Numbered from the stretch's first letter, positions 36,278-46,236 are shown. The stretch: DNA of 64,000 nucleotides from CAVSUZ01 sp963791885 (GCA_963791885.1 CAWBUL010000004.1:372001-436000), one strand, 5' to 3'. Numbers and translations: made by a program. The notes: generated from the letters alone by a model not told the origin.

Positions 36278-36486
36278 TGTGGCCCCCAGCGTCTGGAAAC
36301 GGCGACCACGGCCCCCAGCACGATGACCAGCAATGCCAGGTCAACCAGGGGCCGGTGCCAGACGATATGATAGAACCCACACCAGCGCAGCACGCGGCGT
36401 AGCACAGCGGTCAACGGCAACGCCACGCCGACCCACACCAAAAGTGAGGGGACGAAAACGCCATAGACGTCGAGTTCGGCGATCAT
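36274..36486 (-). CDS. DUF1656 / AaeX-like small membrane protein
   Basis: 70 residues with two hydrophobic segments (VYGVFVPSLLVWVGVALPL and PLVDLALLVIVLGAVVAVS). It overlaps both neighbours by 4 bp. Proteins of this type accompany AaeA/AaeB pumps; the precise role is not settled. Confidence 0.88.
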   Translation of the reverse strand: MIAELDVYGVFVPSLLVWVGVALPLTAVLRRVLRWCGFYHIVWHRPLVDLALLVIVLGAVVAVSRRWGPQ

Positions 36487-38498
36487 CCCGGAGCCTGCGC
36501 GTACGGCGGCGCGTTGGGGAAGAGCCCGCGCCTGATCCCTCCGAGTTGCAGCAACAGATCTCTTGTCTTGGTGGCGGGGTCCTGCACTGCGGCGGCAATC
36601 GTCCTGTCGATCACCCCGAGCAGCGCGGCGTCCGCCTGTTCGAGGGCGCGTCGCCTATAATGCGCCGCGATGGCGTCCAGCATCGTACGGATCGCCCGGC
36701 GCAGTTGTTCGGGCAGGTGCGTCGCGTCGCGCTGCAGCCCGATGATGTTGACGCCGACGCGAACATCGGCGAGGGCCGAGGCGGCAGCATTGTCGGCTCC
36801 CTCTGGGCTGAGCGCGAGGCGCGGGACCACCTGGCTGAGCCGGTCCAGCATGAGCGTCGCGAACTCACCGAGCGTGGCTGCATTTCTGTTCGCGGCAATG
36901 TTGGCGATGTCGATCCGATTGCGCCGCAGCAGTCGCCACGCCGTCCATTCGGCGCTGACCGAGCGGAAGATGCGGATGACGATGGCGGTTGCGCCTAGGC
37001 CAACGATGGAGGACGCCGCGCTGTTGGCATAGCTCGCGAAGTCGGCGCTGTAGTTGCTGGAGAGTGCGAGCAATGTGGCCGCGATGAAGCTGATGGGACC
37101 AGCCGCCCGCGCAGTCGCCGGCATGCTGGCCAGTGCCCCGAGAATGAGAAACACGGGCGCAAACGCCAGCATGAGCGTCACGAAATCATTCGCCTGCGGC
37201 AGGATGGCAAACAGGTAGATCGCATCGATGACGATTGCGAGGACCGCCGCGATGAGGAACCCGAGGATGTTGGGGACCGGATCGTCCTGGGCGGCAAAGA
37301 AGGCGCAGGCGACGGCCGCCAGGCTCGTCGCTTGGGCGCCGTCGGGCCAGGCAGTCGCGATCCAGAACGCCGAGAGCAGTGCAACGGCGAGGATCGCCGC
37401 CACTGCGGCGTGCAGGGCCATCACATGGTCACGGTGCTGCAGCGTGCGGATGGTCTCGCCTTGGGCAAAGGTCAGCACCGGCAGTTTCGGCTGCTCGGCC
37501 CTGATCTGCCGCCGGAGTGCGATGATGTCGTGAACGAGATCCGTTAGCTCGCGCAGCCGCACCAGCAGCCCGATCAGCACGAGGTCTTTCCAGCCGGTGG
37601 TGTCATCGATCGGCGGCTCCAACGCATCCAGCTCGGCATGCACCGCGTCGGATTCCGACAAATTCGCGAGGCGGCCGGCCCGGATCCATGCGCTCATGCG
37701 ATCGAGCACGGCGCGAAGCGGGGGCGCGATCGCGTCGGCCTCGCGCAGGGAGCGGAGGCGATCGGCCGCACCACTGACGACAGGCAGGAGCAGGAGGATG
37801 CGCTGCTGGAGAATGGCGACGGGCAGAGTGGCGGTCTGCAGATTGGACGTGTCGTAGGCAAGATGCGTCGTCAGCTGTGCAATTTCCCCGGCATCACCGG
37901 CGACTTTGCGCCGCGCTGCGATCGTTGCGGCGGTTTCCGGAGCCCCTGACAGCATGTCCAGGGTCCAGTCGGCGGCATCTTGCATCCAGTTATCCAACCG
38001 CGCAGTCAGCGCAGGGCCAAGCGGTCTGGGGAAGACGATGCTGCCGATCAGGGTGGTGCAGACGATCCCGAGCGTGATCTCCTCGACGCGTGACAGCACC
38101 ACGTCCCACACCGTGTCGGGCGAGTCCACGATGGGAAAGCCGATCAGCGCCACGCTATAGCCGGCCAGCAGGAAGACATAGCTGCGTGGCGTCCGGTCCA
38201 GGACGGCGAAATAGATGCATCCGCCTATCCAAAGGGACAGCGCGGCGATCAGCAACTCGGGTGCATTGACCAGATTGGGGACGAGCACGATGCAGGCGAC
38301 CGCCCCAATCAAGGTCCCGAGGAGACGGTACGCCGCTTTGGAACGCATCGCGCCGGTCAATGGCTGGGCGACGATATAGGCGGTGGCCATGGCCCAATAC
38401 GGCCGGTCGAGACCGATGCGCAACGCGATCCAAAGTGCCAGCATCGCGCCGGCGAACGTCTTTATGGAGAACATCCAGTCACGCCAAGACGGCAGCAT
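36483..38498 (-). CDS. FUSC/AaeB family aromatic acid efflux pump
   Basis: 671 residues. Two blocks of membrane helices (residues about 10-165 and 360-520) are separated by cytoplasmic helical regions, the usual FUSC layout; the N-terminus is FSIKTFAGAMLALWIALRIG and LDRPYWAMATAYIVAQP. With the DUF1656 and HlyD-type genes it matches the p-hydroxybenzoate efflux arrangement AaeB-AaeX-AaeA. It likely relieves aromatic carboxylic acid stress. No LysR-type AaeR-like regulator is adjacent. Confidence 0.87.
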   Translation of the reverse strand: MLPSWRDWMFSIKTFAGAMLALWIALRIGLDRPYWAMATAYIVAQPLTGAMRSKAAYRLLGTLIGAVACIVLVPNLVNAPELLIAALSLWIGGCIYFAVLDRTPRSYVFLLAGYSVALIGFPIVDSPDTVWDVVLSRVEEITLGIVCTTLIGSIVFPRPLGPALTARLDNWMQDAADWTLDMLSGAPETAATIAARRKVAGDAGEIAQLTTHLAYDTSNLQTATLPVAILQQRILLLLPVVSGAADRLRSLREADAIAPPLRAVLDRMSAWIRAGRLANLSESDAVHAELDALEPPIDDTTGWKDLVLIGLLVRLRELTDLVHDIIALRRQIRAEQPKLPVLTFAQGETIRTLQHRDHVMALHAAVAAILAVALLSAFWIATAWPDGAQATSLAAVACAFFAAQDDPVPNILGFLIAAVLAIVIDAIYLFAILPQANDFVTLMLAFAPVFLILGALASMPATARAAGPISFIAATLLALSSNYSADFASYANSAASSIVGLGATAIVIRIFRSVSAEWTAWRLLRRNRIDIANIAANRNAATLGEFATLMLDRLSQVVPRLALSPEGADNAAASALADVRVGVNIIGLQRDATHLPEQLRRAIRTMLDAIAAHYRRRALEQADAALLGVIDRTIAAAVQDPATKTRDLLLQLGGIRRGLFPNAPPYAQAPG

Positions 38499-38751
38499 TG
38501 TCCTTCGTTATCCTGGGTGCGTGGTCACTCGGAACCGTGTCGCGCGATAGAGGCGAGCGTTGTGTACGCTACGATGGCGCAGGCTGCCCGGCAATACGAC
38601 AGCTGGCCATGTGCGTGCGACTCTCGACAGTCGCCACGACAGCGTGGTGCGCCTCGCTTGGGGCGTAGGTCACTTCGTGTCGATCTGACCAGATCGTAAG
38701 ACTCTCCGTGGCGCCACCAGACCAATGTCTCGGAACGTGAGGGGTCTGCCT

Positions 38752-39471
38752 ATGGCTGCGAAGCGCGTGATCGAAGGTGTGCACGTTATCCCGATGGGGA
38801 GGGCGAACGCTTTCCTGATCGAGGGAGACGACGGGTTGACGCTAATCGACGCCGGCTTCCCCGGGAAAGAGGCAACCGTCTTTGAAGCGGTTCGCCGTCT
38901 CGGCCATTCGCTGGATCAACTCAAGCACCTTATTTTCACTCATCATCATAGTGATCACATCGGTAGCGCTGCAGCGATCGTGCGGCAGACGGGTGCGAGG
39001 ACCTACATGCACCCCCTCGATAGTCCCATGGCTGAGAGTGGAGGTCCATTTCGGCCTATGAGCCCGGCACCTGGCGTGCTTCGGCAGGTGATGTGCAGGC
39101 TGTTTTACGACCACAATGAACGCGTGGCGCCGGTTGCCATCGATCAGCCCTTGATCGATGGTGACATGCTGCCCATCGCCGGAGGCATCGACGTTATTCA
39201 TGCACCTGGGCATTGCGCGGGACAGGTCGCGCTTTTGTGGCGTCCGGGACGAATGCTGTTCGCAGGCGATGTGGGCATGAACCTCATGGGGCTCGGAGAT
39301 CCCGTCGGCTTCGAAAGTTTACAGGACGGCCGTGCGAGCCAGCGCAAACTCGCCGGTCTCTCATTCGATGCTGCCGGATTCGGCCATGGTGCGCCCATCG
39401 CCCGCGATGCGTCCACACGTTTTCGCAATAAGTGGGCGAAGAACCGTTCCGGTACTGCCAGCGGCCCTTGA
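38752..39471 (+). CDS. MBL-fold metallohydrolase
   Basis: 239 residues from the ATG at 38752, chosen over 38725 because GAGGGG lies upstream. Metal ligands are visible: HHHSDHIGS, HAPGHCAGQVALL and FAGDVGMN. The layout fits glyoxalase-II-like hydrolases of the beta-lactamase fold; the substrate is unknown. The cNMP-binding reductase-like gene begins 78 bp downstream and may be co-transcribed. Confidence 0.85.
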   Translation: MAAKRVIEGVHVIPMGRANAFLIEGDDGLTLIDAGFPGKEATVFEAVRRLGHSLDQLKHLIFTHHHSDHIGSAAAIVRQTGARTYMHPLDSPMAESGGPFRPMSPAPGVLRQVMCRLFYDHNERVAPVAIDQPLIDGDMLPIAGGIDVIHAPGHCAGQVALLWRPGRMLFAGDVGMNLMGLGDPVGFESLQDGRASQRKLAGLSFDAAGFGHGAPIARDASTRFRNKWAKNRSGTASGP

Positions 39472-39549
39472 TCTGCTTGCATGCTTCGAGCCAATACCGT
39501 CAATGGACGGCGAGACCTTGCCGCATTCCGGGCTAGCGAACGGGTAACC

Positions 39550-41250
39550 ATGTCGCAATCCGCCACTTCGATCGTCTCTGATCGGATAGATCAGTTGTTT
39601 CCGACGCTGGGACAGGCGGAAATCGATCGCCTGCTCCGGTTTGGCGAAACCAGGTCCTACCCGAAAGGCGCGCGTGTCGTGACGGCCGGTGAGGTGGCGC
39701 CGGGCGTGATGGTGGTTCTCTCCGGCAAGGTCGAAGTCAGCCAGGGCGACGGGTTCGGGGAACGCGAAATCATTGTCACGCATGGCCCCGGATCATTCCT
39801 CGGCGAACTGGCGCAACTGTCCGCGCGCCCGTCACTGGTAACCGCCGAGGCCATCGCTCCAACCGAAGTACTCGTCGTCCGCTCAGATCGGCTGCGCGAC
39901 GTGATGGTGCAGGAGGCCTGGCTCGGGGAACGCATTATGCGCGCCTTGATTCTGCGCCGCGTGCGCCTGTTGGAAAGCGGGGCTGGCGGGCCGATCCTTG
40001 TCGGGCGGGCAGGTGAGGCGGGCCTGTTGCGGTTGCAAGGCTTTCTCGCGCGCAACGGACAGCCGCATCGTGTGCTCGAGCCTGACGGCAACTCCTGCGC
40101 CGAGACGTTGATCGAGCGCTTTCGCGTCGACTCGCATCACCTGCCGATCGTGCTGTGCCCGAACGGCAAAGTGCTGCGCAATCCGAGCGAAGGCGAGCTT
40201 GCGCGCTGCCTCGGCCTCGTACGCCCGATCGACGCAACGCAGGTCTATGACGTCGCCGTTGTCGGTGCCGGCCCGGCGGGGTTGGCGACTGCCGTATACG
40301 CGGCGTCCGAGGGATTGTCGGTCATCGTGCTCGATAGCCGCGCCTTCGGGGGACAAGCGGGTGCGTCCTCGCGCATCGAGAACTATCTCGGCTTTCCCAC
40401 CGGCATTTCGGGCATGGCCCTGATGGCGCGCGCTTACAATCAGGCCCAGAAATTCGGCGTCGAAATGGTGATCCCCGACCAGGTCAATCGACTGGCCGAT
40501 CGCGTCGATGGGCGTGGTCCGCACTATGTGCTGGGCGTCGGCGATGACGAGACGGTGCAGGCCCGTACCGTGGTGATTGCGAGCGGCGCCGACTACCGGC
40601 GCCTCGATTTATCGAATTTGATGCAGTTTGAGGGATCGTCGATTCACTACTGGGCATCGCCGATCGAGGCGCGCCTGTGTGGAGGGCGGGACGTCGCCCT
40701 GGTGGGCGCCGGCAACTCGGCTGGACAGGCGGCGGTTTATCTCGCCGGCCACGTCAGCAAAGTATGGGTGCTCGCGCGTGGCCGCAGTCTGGAGGCGAGC
40801 ATGTCTCAGTATCTCGTCGAGCGCATCCAAGCGCAGGCGAATATCGAGGTGCTGACGCAGACTGAAGTCACGGCCTTGGAGGGCAGCGAGGGGACCCTTG
40901 CCCAGGTGCGTTGGCGAACCGGCGACAGTGATGAAATAGCACGCTCCATCGGTCATTTGTTTCTGTTCATCGGTGCCGCGCCAAACACGAATTGGCTCGC
41001 GGAAAGCGGCGTGGCATTGGACGCTAAAGGCTTCGTCCGCACCGGGCGCGATTGTGGAGGGCAACATGCGCTCGAAACGAATCGAAGGGGCGTCTTTGCC
41101 ATCGGCGACGTGCGCTCGGGCTCGATCAAGCGTGTTGCCGCTGCCGTCGGAGAGGGAGCGCAGGTCGTTGCCGCCATCCATGCTTATCTCGCGCAGGTCG
41201 GAGCGTCCGTTGCGCCGCCTGCGGCTGCGGGGAGCGCTGGAGTTTTGTAG
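39550..41250 (+). CDS. Cyclic-nucleotide-binding domain fused to a thioredoxin-reductase-like FAD protein
   Basis: 566 residues from the ATG at 39550. Residues 15-140 form a cNMP-binding jelly roll (YPKGARVVTAGEVAPGVMVV, GSFLGELAQLSARPSL). Residues 150-225 look like a glutaredoxin-type linker (LPIVLCPNGKVLRNPSEG). The rest is a TrxR-like FAD/NAD(P) fold: VAVVGAGPAGLATAVYAASE, GGQAGASSRIENYLGFPTGI, ALVGAGNSAGQAAVYLAGH, GVFAIGDVRSGSIKRVAAAV. The CxxC redox pair of true thioredoxin reductases is absent (HYWASPIEARLC in its place), so it cannot reduce thioredoxin by the usual route. Confidence 0.85.
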   Translation: MSQSATSIVSDRIDQLFPTLGQAEIDRLLRFGETRSYPKGARVVTAGEVAPGVMVVLSGKVEVSQGDGFGEREIIVTHGPGSFLGELAQLSARPSLVTAEAIAPTEVLVVRSDRLRDVMVQEAWLGERIMRALILRRVRLLESGAGGPILVGRAGEAGLLRLQGFLARNGQPHRVLEPDGNSCAETLIERFRVDSHHLPIVLCPNGKVLRNPSEGELARCLGLVRPIDATQVYDVAVVGAGPAGLATAVYAASEGLSVIVLDSRAFGGQAGASSRIENYLGFPTGISGMALMARAYNQAQKFGVEMVIPDQVNRLADRVDGRGPHYVLGVGDDETVQARTVVIASGADYRRLDLSNLMQFEGSSIHYWASPIEARLCGGRDVALVGAGNSAGQAAVYLAGHVSKVWVLARGRSLEASMSQYLVERIQAQANIEVLTQTEVTALEGSEGTLAQVRWRTGDSDEIARSIGHLFLFIGAAPNTNWLAESGVALDAKGFVRTGRDCGGQHALETNRRGVFAIGDVRSGSIKRVAAAVGEGAQVVAAIHAYLAQVGASVAPPAAAGSAGVL

Positions 41251-41260
41251 TGTAAAAAGC

Positions 41261-41279
41261 CAACCACACTGTGGGGTTG
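41261..41279 (+). terminator. Possible terminator hairpin after the reductase-like gene
   Basis: CAACCACACTGTGGGGTTG, 10 nt after the stop, can fold with 5-bp outer and 2-bp inner stems. No T tract follows, so termination is only a guess. Confidence 0.3.
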
Positions 41280-41496
41280 ATCCAGATCAGGACTGACGAT
41301 TGTCGTGTGTCCCCGGGCGACATCGCAACGTCTCACCCATACCGGAACTCCATGTTCCCCTGCGTCGCCATTGACTTGGGTCAATGCAAAGCGCTGTCTG
41401 TTATGCTTGTGAGCAAGAGTCGCGAAAGGTAGCGATGGATGCGCCGCCTAACGGCCGTATCGACCTCTGCCGAGACCGTTGCGGGGGGCGAGGATC

Positions 41497-43503
41497 GTGC
41501 AAACAGATCAGGGCAGGGCTGCCATCGCGCGAGACCGGGTCCCTCTCGACCACGGTCTGACCGTCGGCCGTCAGGCGATACCAGGGCAAATCGTCCTCGA
41601 TCATCCGAATGTCTCGCGTCGCCACGCGGCGTTTGAGATAGCGGATGGAACGGTTGTCCTACGCGACCTCGGAGGCACCACCGGTACCTATGTCAACGGT
41701 GAGCGTTTGCGCGGTGCTTGTCGCCTGGTCCAGGGTGACCGCATTGATATCGGCCCATTCCAACTGGCCTTCGATGGCAACGCAGTCACAAAGACGGGAC
41801 ATCTTGGCAATGTAGAGCTGCTGGTCCAGGGCGTCAGCTACGATGTGCACCGCGGACACGCCAGCGGCGTATCAAGACGCATCCTGCAAAGCGTCGACCT
41901 GCATATCCTCCCGTCAGAATTTGTCGCTATCATCGGTGCCAACGGTTCGGGCAAGTCCACGTTGATGAACGTCATCGCCGGCCGCGCGCTCCCCAGCCAA
42001 GGGACAGTGCTGCTCAACGGTGATGACCTGCACGCCAACTTTCAGGCCTTGAAGCAGAACATCGCCTTTGTGCCGCAGCAGGACGTGCTTCATGAGGCGC
42101 TTACGCTGCGCCAGGCGCTCGATTTTACGGCACAGCTTCGGCTGCCGCCGGATACCACTGCCGAGCAGCGCCACGCTGCAGTGATAGACGCTGCACGCAG
42201 TGTCGATCTGCTCGATCAGCTCGATCAACGCATCGGCGCACTCAGCGGCGGACAGAAGAAATGCGCGAGCCTCGCCAGTGAGATTCTCAATCGTCCGAGC
42301 CTGCTGCTGCTCGACGAAGTGACCAGCGGCCTCGACGAGAGCACCGACTGGCACATCATGCGCCTGCTCCGGCGCCTGGCCGATGATGGCGTAACGGTGA
42401 TTGTCGTCACTCACACCTTGGCAAACGTGGCAGAGTTTTGTGACAAGGTCATATGCATGGGCCGCGGCGGCCAGCGGACCTTCGTTGGAACTCCCCCTGA
42501 CGTGCTGGAATTCTTCGCGGTTCGCCGGCTGGGTGAGGTATTCGACCGCACGGAGGAGCTCGGTGCCGCGTGCTGGCGTGCCAGGTTCGAAGCGACGGTC
42601 AGTGACACGATCAATCTGCCGATCGCGGCCGAGACCCACCGCAACACCAGGCGCCCAGCATCGCGGCGTTCCCGCAAGCCGGTGTTCATGTCTTTGCCGT
42701 GTGTCGTGCGCCAAGTGGCCATCCTACTGCATCGGAATACGATCTTGTTGCTGTCCGATCGTCGTACGTTGGTGATGGCTGCCGTTCAGAGTGTCGTCAT
42801 CGGCGGCCTGATCGGCTACGCGTTCGGTAACTTTGGTACGGGGCAGGAGCGGATTAACGCGCAGAACGCGCTTCTGCTACTGCTTGGCCTCAGCGCGATT
42901 TGGCTCGGTTGTAATGCGGCGTCCAAGGATATCGTCGGTGACCTTGCGATTTACCGGCGGGAAAACGACATCAACCTGTCAACCGCCGCGTTTATCGGTG
43001 CGAAATACCTGGTATCCTGCGTATTCACCGTGTTGCAACTCGCCGTTGTTTATACGCTTGCGGCCGTGCTCTCCGACGGCATCCCAGGTGATCGGCTGCA
43101 GCAGTTCTTGCTCCTGATACTCGGCGCGATGGCAGGCACAGCAATGGGACTTGTCATCTCGGCATTTGCCAATACCCGGGACCAGGCGACGACCATCGTT
43201 CCTCTGGCCCTGGTTCCGCAATTGATCCTGGCCGGGGTACTGGTGCCAAAGCTGCCCCACCTTGCCACTGTGGCGGCCAAGGTTGCGGTCAGCGGCTATT
43301 GGCTGACCGAAGCGATGAAGTCGGTGTTCATCACCGCCGACGGACCTATCCGGATCATGAACGCACATACCGGCACGTTGACGGACATGACCGCGGAACC
43401 GGCTGCTTATGGAGCCGCAATCGTCGCCGCGCATGCTTTGACGTTCCTGATGATTGCCTGCCTGGTGACGCTGCTGCGTCACGGGAGGCTGCAGCCCGCG
43501 TGA
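41497..43503 (+). CDS. FHA domain-ABC transporter fusion (ABCG-type half transporter)
   Basis: About 668 residues from the GTG at 41497; a TTG at 41479 is an alternative. Residues 20-85 form a forkhead-associated domain (LTVGRQAIPGQIVLDHPNVS, RRHAAFEI, GGTTGTYVNGERL), which binds phosphothreonine. The ATPase follows: IIGANGSGKSTLMNVIAG, ALSGGQKKCASLASEIL, LLLLDEVTSGLDE. The C-terminal half has six membrane segments of the ABC2 type. The domain order nucleotide-binding then membrane is that of ABCG exporters. Control of the transporter by Ser/Thr phosphorylation is inferred, and the partner kinase is not in the window. Confidence 0.87.
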   Translation: MQTDQGRAAIARDRVPLDHGLTVGRQAIPGQIVLDHPNVSRRHAAFEIADGTVVLRDLGGTTGTYVNGERLRGACRLVQGDRIDIGPFQLAFDGNAVTKTGHLGNVELLVQGVSYDVHRGHASGVSRRILQSVDLHILPSEFVAIIGANGSGKSTLMNVIAGRALPSQGTVLLNGDDLHANFQALKQNIAFVPQQDVLHEALTLRQALDFTAQLRLPPDTTAEQRHAAVIDAARSVDLLDQLDQRIGALSGGQKKCASLASEILNRPSLLLLDEVTSGLDESTDWHIMRLLRRLADDGVTVIVVTHTLANVAEFCDKVICMGRGGQRTFVGTPPDVLEFFAVRRLGEVFDRTEELGAACWRARFEATVSDTINLPIAAETHRNTRRPASRRSRKPVFMSLPCVVRQVAILLHRNTILLLSDRRTLVMAAVQSVVIGGLIGYAFGNFGTGQERINAQNALLLLLGLSAIWLGCNAASKDIVGDLAIYRRENDINLSTAAFIGAKYLVSCVFTVLQLAVVYTLAAVLSDGIPGDRLQQFLLLILGAMAGTAMGLVISAFANTRDQATTIVPLALVPQLILAGVLVPKLPHLATVAAKVAVSGYWLTEAMKSVFITADGPIRIMNAHTGTLTDMTAEPAAYGAAIVAAHALTFLMIACLVTLLRHGRLQPA

Positions 43504-43518
43504 CCCCGCTCGGCCCTA

Positions 43519-44352
43519 TCAGCCCGCACCCAGCCCCAACGCCGCCCGAGCCTCCACCGGCGTTGCCGCCCGCCGTCCGTGTCGTCCCGCCATCTCCACC
43601 GCCAATCCAACAAGCTCCGCATTGCTGCCCGCAAGACGCTCGCGATCGAGCCGGACGTTATCCTCCAACCCCGTGCGCACGCCGTCGCCGTCTCGCGCCA
43701 ACACCCACGCCATCACCCGCGCCTGGTTCCGTCCGATACCAGCCGCGGTCCATGTCGCGTGCGGCAGCACGCGGCGCAGCTCGCTCAGCAGCATGTCCAG
43801 CAGATGCTCCTCCGCCGGCAGCGCGTTCTTCACCCCCATCACGAACTGCACATGCGGCCGTTCATCCATCAGCCCCGCATCCACCAGCCGCCGAGCGCCA
43901 TGAATGTGCGACAGGTCGAAAATCTCGATCTCCGGCCGAATCCCGTAATCCCGCATCTTCGTCGCAAGGTCGGCAACCAGTGACGGCGCGTTCTCATAAA
44001 CAATCGAAGGAAAATTGACCGACCCGGTCGACAGCGAACCCATGTCCGGCCGCAGATAAAGTGCGCTGCTGCGCGCTGCCGGATCGCGACCCCGTCCGCC
44101 TGTGCTGAACTGGATGATCATGCCGGGGCAGTGACGCCGGACACCCTCCTGCACCGCCGCGAACAGCGCGGGGTCCGAGGAAGGCGACTCATCCAGATTC
44201 CGGACATGGATATGCACCAGGCTCGCGCCCGCCTCGAACGCCGCATGGGTGGACTCGATCTGCTCGGCAGGGCTGATCGGCAAGGCGGGATTGTCTTTCT
44301 TCCGCGGTACCGAGCCCGTGATGGCGACGGCGATCACGACCGGTTTCGCCAC
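43519..44352 (-). CDS. Beta-keto acid cleavage enzyme (BKACE, DUF849)
   Basis: 277 residues. Typical landmarks are VVIAVAITGSVPRKKDNPAL, the zinc ligands in ASLVHIHVRNLDESPSSD, MIIQFSTGGRG, EIEIFDLSHIHGAR and the end motif VRTGLEDNVRLDRERLAGS. BKACE enzymes split a beta-keto acid with acetyl-CoA to give acetoacetate and a new CoA thioester. It is the last gene of a four-gene operon, 12 bp after the dehydratase gene, so a beta-keto acid is probably a late intermediate of that pathway. Confidence 0.9.
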   Translation of the reverse strand: MAKPVVIAVAITGSVPRKKDNPALPISPAEQIESTHAAFEAGASLVHIHVRNLDESPSSDPALFAAVQEGVRRHCPGMIIQFSTGGRGRDPAARSSALYLRPDMGSLSTGSVNFPSIVYENAPSLVADLATKMRDYGIRPEIEIFDLSHIHGARRLVDAGLMDERPHVQFVMGVKNALPAEEHLLDMLLSELRRVLPHATWTAAGIGRNQARVMAWVLARDGDGVRTGLEDNVRLDRERLAGSNAELVGLAVEMAGRHGRRAATPVEARAALGLGAG

Positions 44353-44364
44353 GATCTCCTCCTT

Positions 44365-46236
44365 TTATCGGTAACCACCTCCCAGCGGATGTCGTTGCGC
44401 CTGCGCCGCCAGCCGGATCGCCGCATTCGCCGCGCCGTACCCATCATATCCGCCCCGACGCTCCACCAGTTCAAAGAAGAACCGGTCGTCGAAACTCGCC
44501 GTGTACACCTGGAAAAACTCGCCCGCGCCGTCCCGATCGTACAGCAGTTGATGCCGCTGCAGCGTCTCCAGCAACGCTGGTTCCAACCCGAACCGCGCCT
44601 CCAGGTCGTCGTAGTAATTCGCCGGAATCGGCAGCAGCTTCGCTCCCAGCGCCGTCATCCGCTCGACCGCCGCGATGATATCCGACGTCGCCAACGCGAT
44701 ATGGTGCACCCCGGCGCCCGAGAACGTCGTTAAAAACCGCCCCGTCGATGTCTGCCGCGACTCCGAACTGTTCAGCGGCAGCCGCAGAGTTCGGTCGTGG
44801 CTGACCATCGCCCGGCTTCGCACCAATCCGTACGGATCGGGCAGCTCGAAAACGCCCTGCGGCTCCAGCCCGAACACCGCGCGCCAGAACAGCACGAATG
44901 CATCCATCCGCCCGAACGGCACCGCCTGCGCCACGTGATCAACCGCACCCGCCGGAGACTCAGACGCCGCAACATCCTCGAACATCCGGAAGTCGTCGTC
45001 ATAAATCGAGCGCCCGGCCGGATCGGGCGCAACCAGATAAATCAGCGTCCCGTCCGGTGCCCGCACCGCCGGAATGCGCCGCTCCCCCGGTCCAACCCGT
45101 TCGTTCCACTCAGAACAGAGCAGCGCGCGCGCCCGGATCAGCGCATGCTCCGCGTCATCCACCCGCAGCGCCATCGCGGCCACACTCGGCCCATGCAACT
45201 GGAAATGCTCACTCGCCGCGCTGTCCTGCTCCATATTCAAGACGAGGTTGATCCGCCCCTGCCGGTACAAATCGACCGACTTCGATCGGTGGTGCCCGGC
45301 ATGGCGGAACCCGACGCTGCGCAGCATCTCGCCCAGCCGCCGGCCCGCATCCTCATCCACCGCGAATTCCAGGAACTCGACCCCATCGAACACCGGCACC
45401 CGAGGCAATTCCGCTCCGCCCGCCTGTGCCTCCACCAGGATCAGCGAGCGCAACCCGTCGCGCGCCGTTGGCCGCGCCGGCGCGGCGCGGAACTCGTCGT
45501 TGAAAATCTCCAGCGACAGCGGCCCGTTATACCCGCTCGCCAGAACCGCCCGCACGAAGCCCTCGACATCCAGATCGCCCTGATACGGGAAGTTTCGGAA
45601 GTGACGGCTCCACGACAGCGGGTCCATGGCCAATCGAGGCGCATCCGCCAACTGCACAAAGAACAGCTTCTCCGCCGGTACCTCTGCGATCCCCGCCGGA
45701 TCATCATCCAGCGACAGCGTATGGAAACTATCGACGATCAACCCCAGCGCCGGATGCCCCGCACGCTGCACGATCCGCCAGGCATGGCTCCACCGCTGCA
45801 CATGCCGCCCCCAGGCCAGCGCTTCATATCCCACGCGCAAGCCACGCTGCGCCGCGCGCTCTGCCATCTCCGCCAGATCGGCCGCGGCGCGCGCATCGTC
45901 GTCGATCGCGCCCTGCTGGACGTTGCTGCACACCAGCAGCAACTCCGTCCCCAACGCCTCCATCACATCGAACTTGCGCTCCGCCCGATCCAGGTTGCGC
46001 GTGCGCTGCGGCTCCGGCATCGCCTCGAAGTCGCGGAACGGCTGGAACAGCACGATCGCCAGATCCAGATCCGCCGCGATCCGCCGCACATCCGCCGGCG
46101 AACCGTCGAACGTCAGCAGATCGTTCTCAAAGATCTCCACCCCGGCGAAGCCGGCGCGGGCCGCTGCCTCCAGCTTTTCCGGCAGAGCTCCGCTCAGCGA
46201 AACGGTCGCAATCGACTTCGGCAACGGAGCGTGCAT
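44365..46236 (-). CDS. 3-Dehydroshikimate dehydratase-type protein fused to an HPPD-like domain (QuiC1-like)
   Basis: 623 residues from the ATG at 46236 (MHAPLPKSIATVSLSGALPE). The N-terminal half is a sugar-phosphate isomerase-type TIM barrel with metal ligands (GFAGVEIFENDLL, GLIVDSFHTLSL, GPLSLEIFNDEFR). The C-terminal half has two vicinal-oxygen-chelate repeats like 4-hydroxyphenylpyruvate dioxygenase (VDHVAQAVPFGRMDAFVLFW, GVHHIALATSDIIAAVERM, FFELVERRGGYDGYG). Proteins with this fusion convert 3-dehydroshikimate to protocatechuate. No protocatechuate ring-cleavage genes are present here, so the product may differ or be used elsewhere. Confidence 0.85.
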   Translation of the reverse strand: MHAPLPKSIATVSLSGALPEKLEAAARAGFAGVEIFENDLLTFDGSPADVRRIAADLDLAIVLFQPFRDFEAMPEPQRTRNLDRAERKFDVMEALGTELLLVCSNVQQGAIDDDARAAADLAEMAERAAQRGLRVGYEALAWGRHVQRWSHAWRIVQRAGHPALGLIVDSFHTLSLDDDPAGIAEVPAEKLFFVQLADAPRLAMDPLSWSRHFRNFPYQGDLDVEGFVRAVLASGYNGPLSLEIFNDEFRAAPARPTARDGLRSLILVEAQAGGAELPRVPVFDGVEFLEFAVDEDAGRRLGEMLRSVGFRHAGHHRSKSVDLYRQGRINLVLNMEQDSAASEHFQLHGPSVAAMALRVDDAEHALIRARALLCSEWNERVGPGERRIPAVRAPDGTLIYLVAPDPAGRSIYDDDFRMFEDVAASESPAGAVDHVAQAVPFGRMDAFVLFWRAVFGLEPQGVFELPDPYGLVRSRAMVSHDRTLRLPLNSSESRQTSTGRFLTTFSGAGVHHIALATSDIIAAVERMTALGAKLLPIPANYYDDLEARFGLEPALLETLQRHQLLYDRDGAGEFFQVYTASFDDRFFFELVERRGGYDGYGAANAAIRLAAQAQRHPLGGGYR

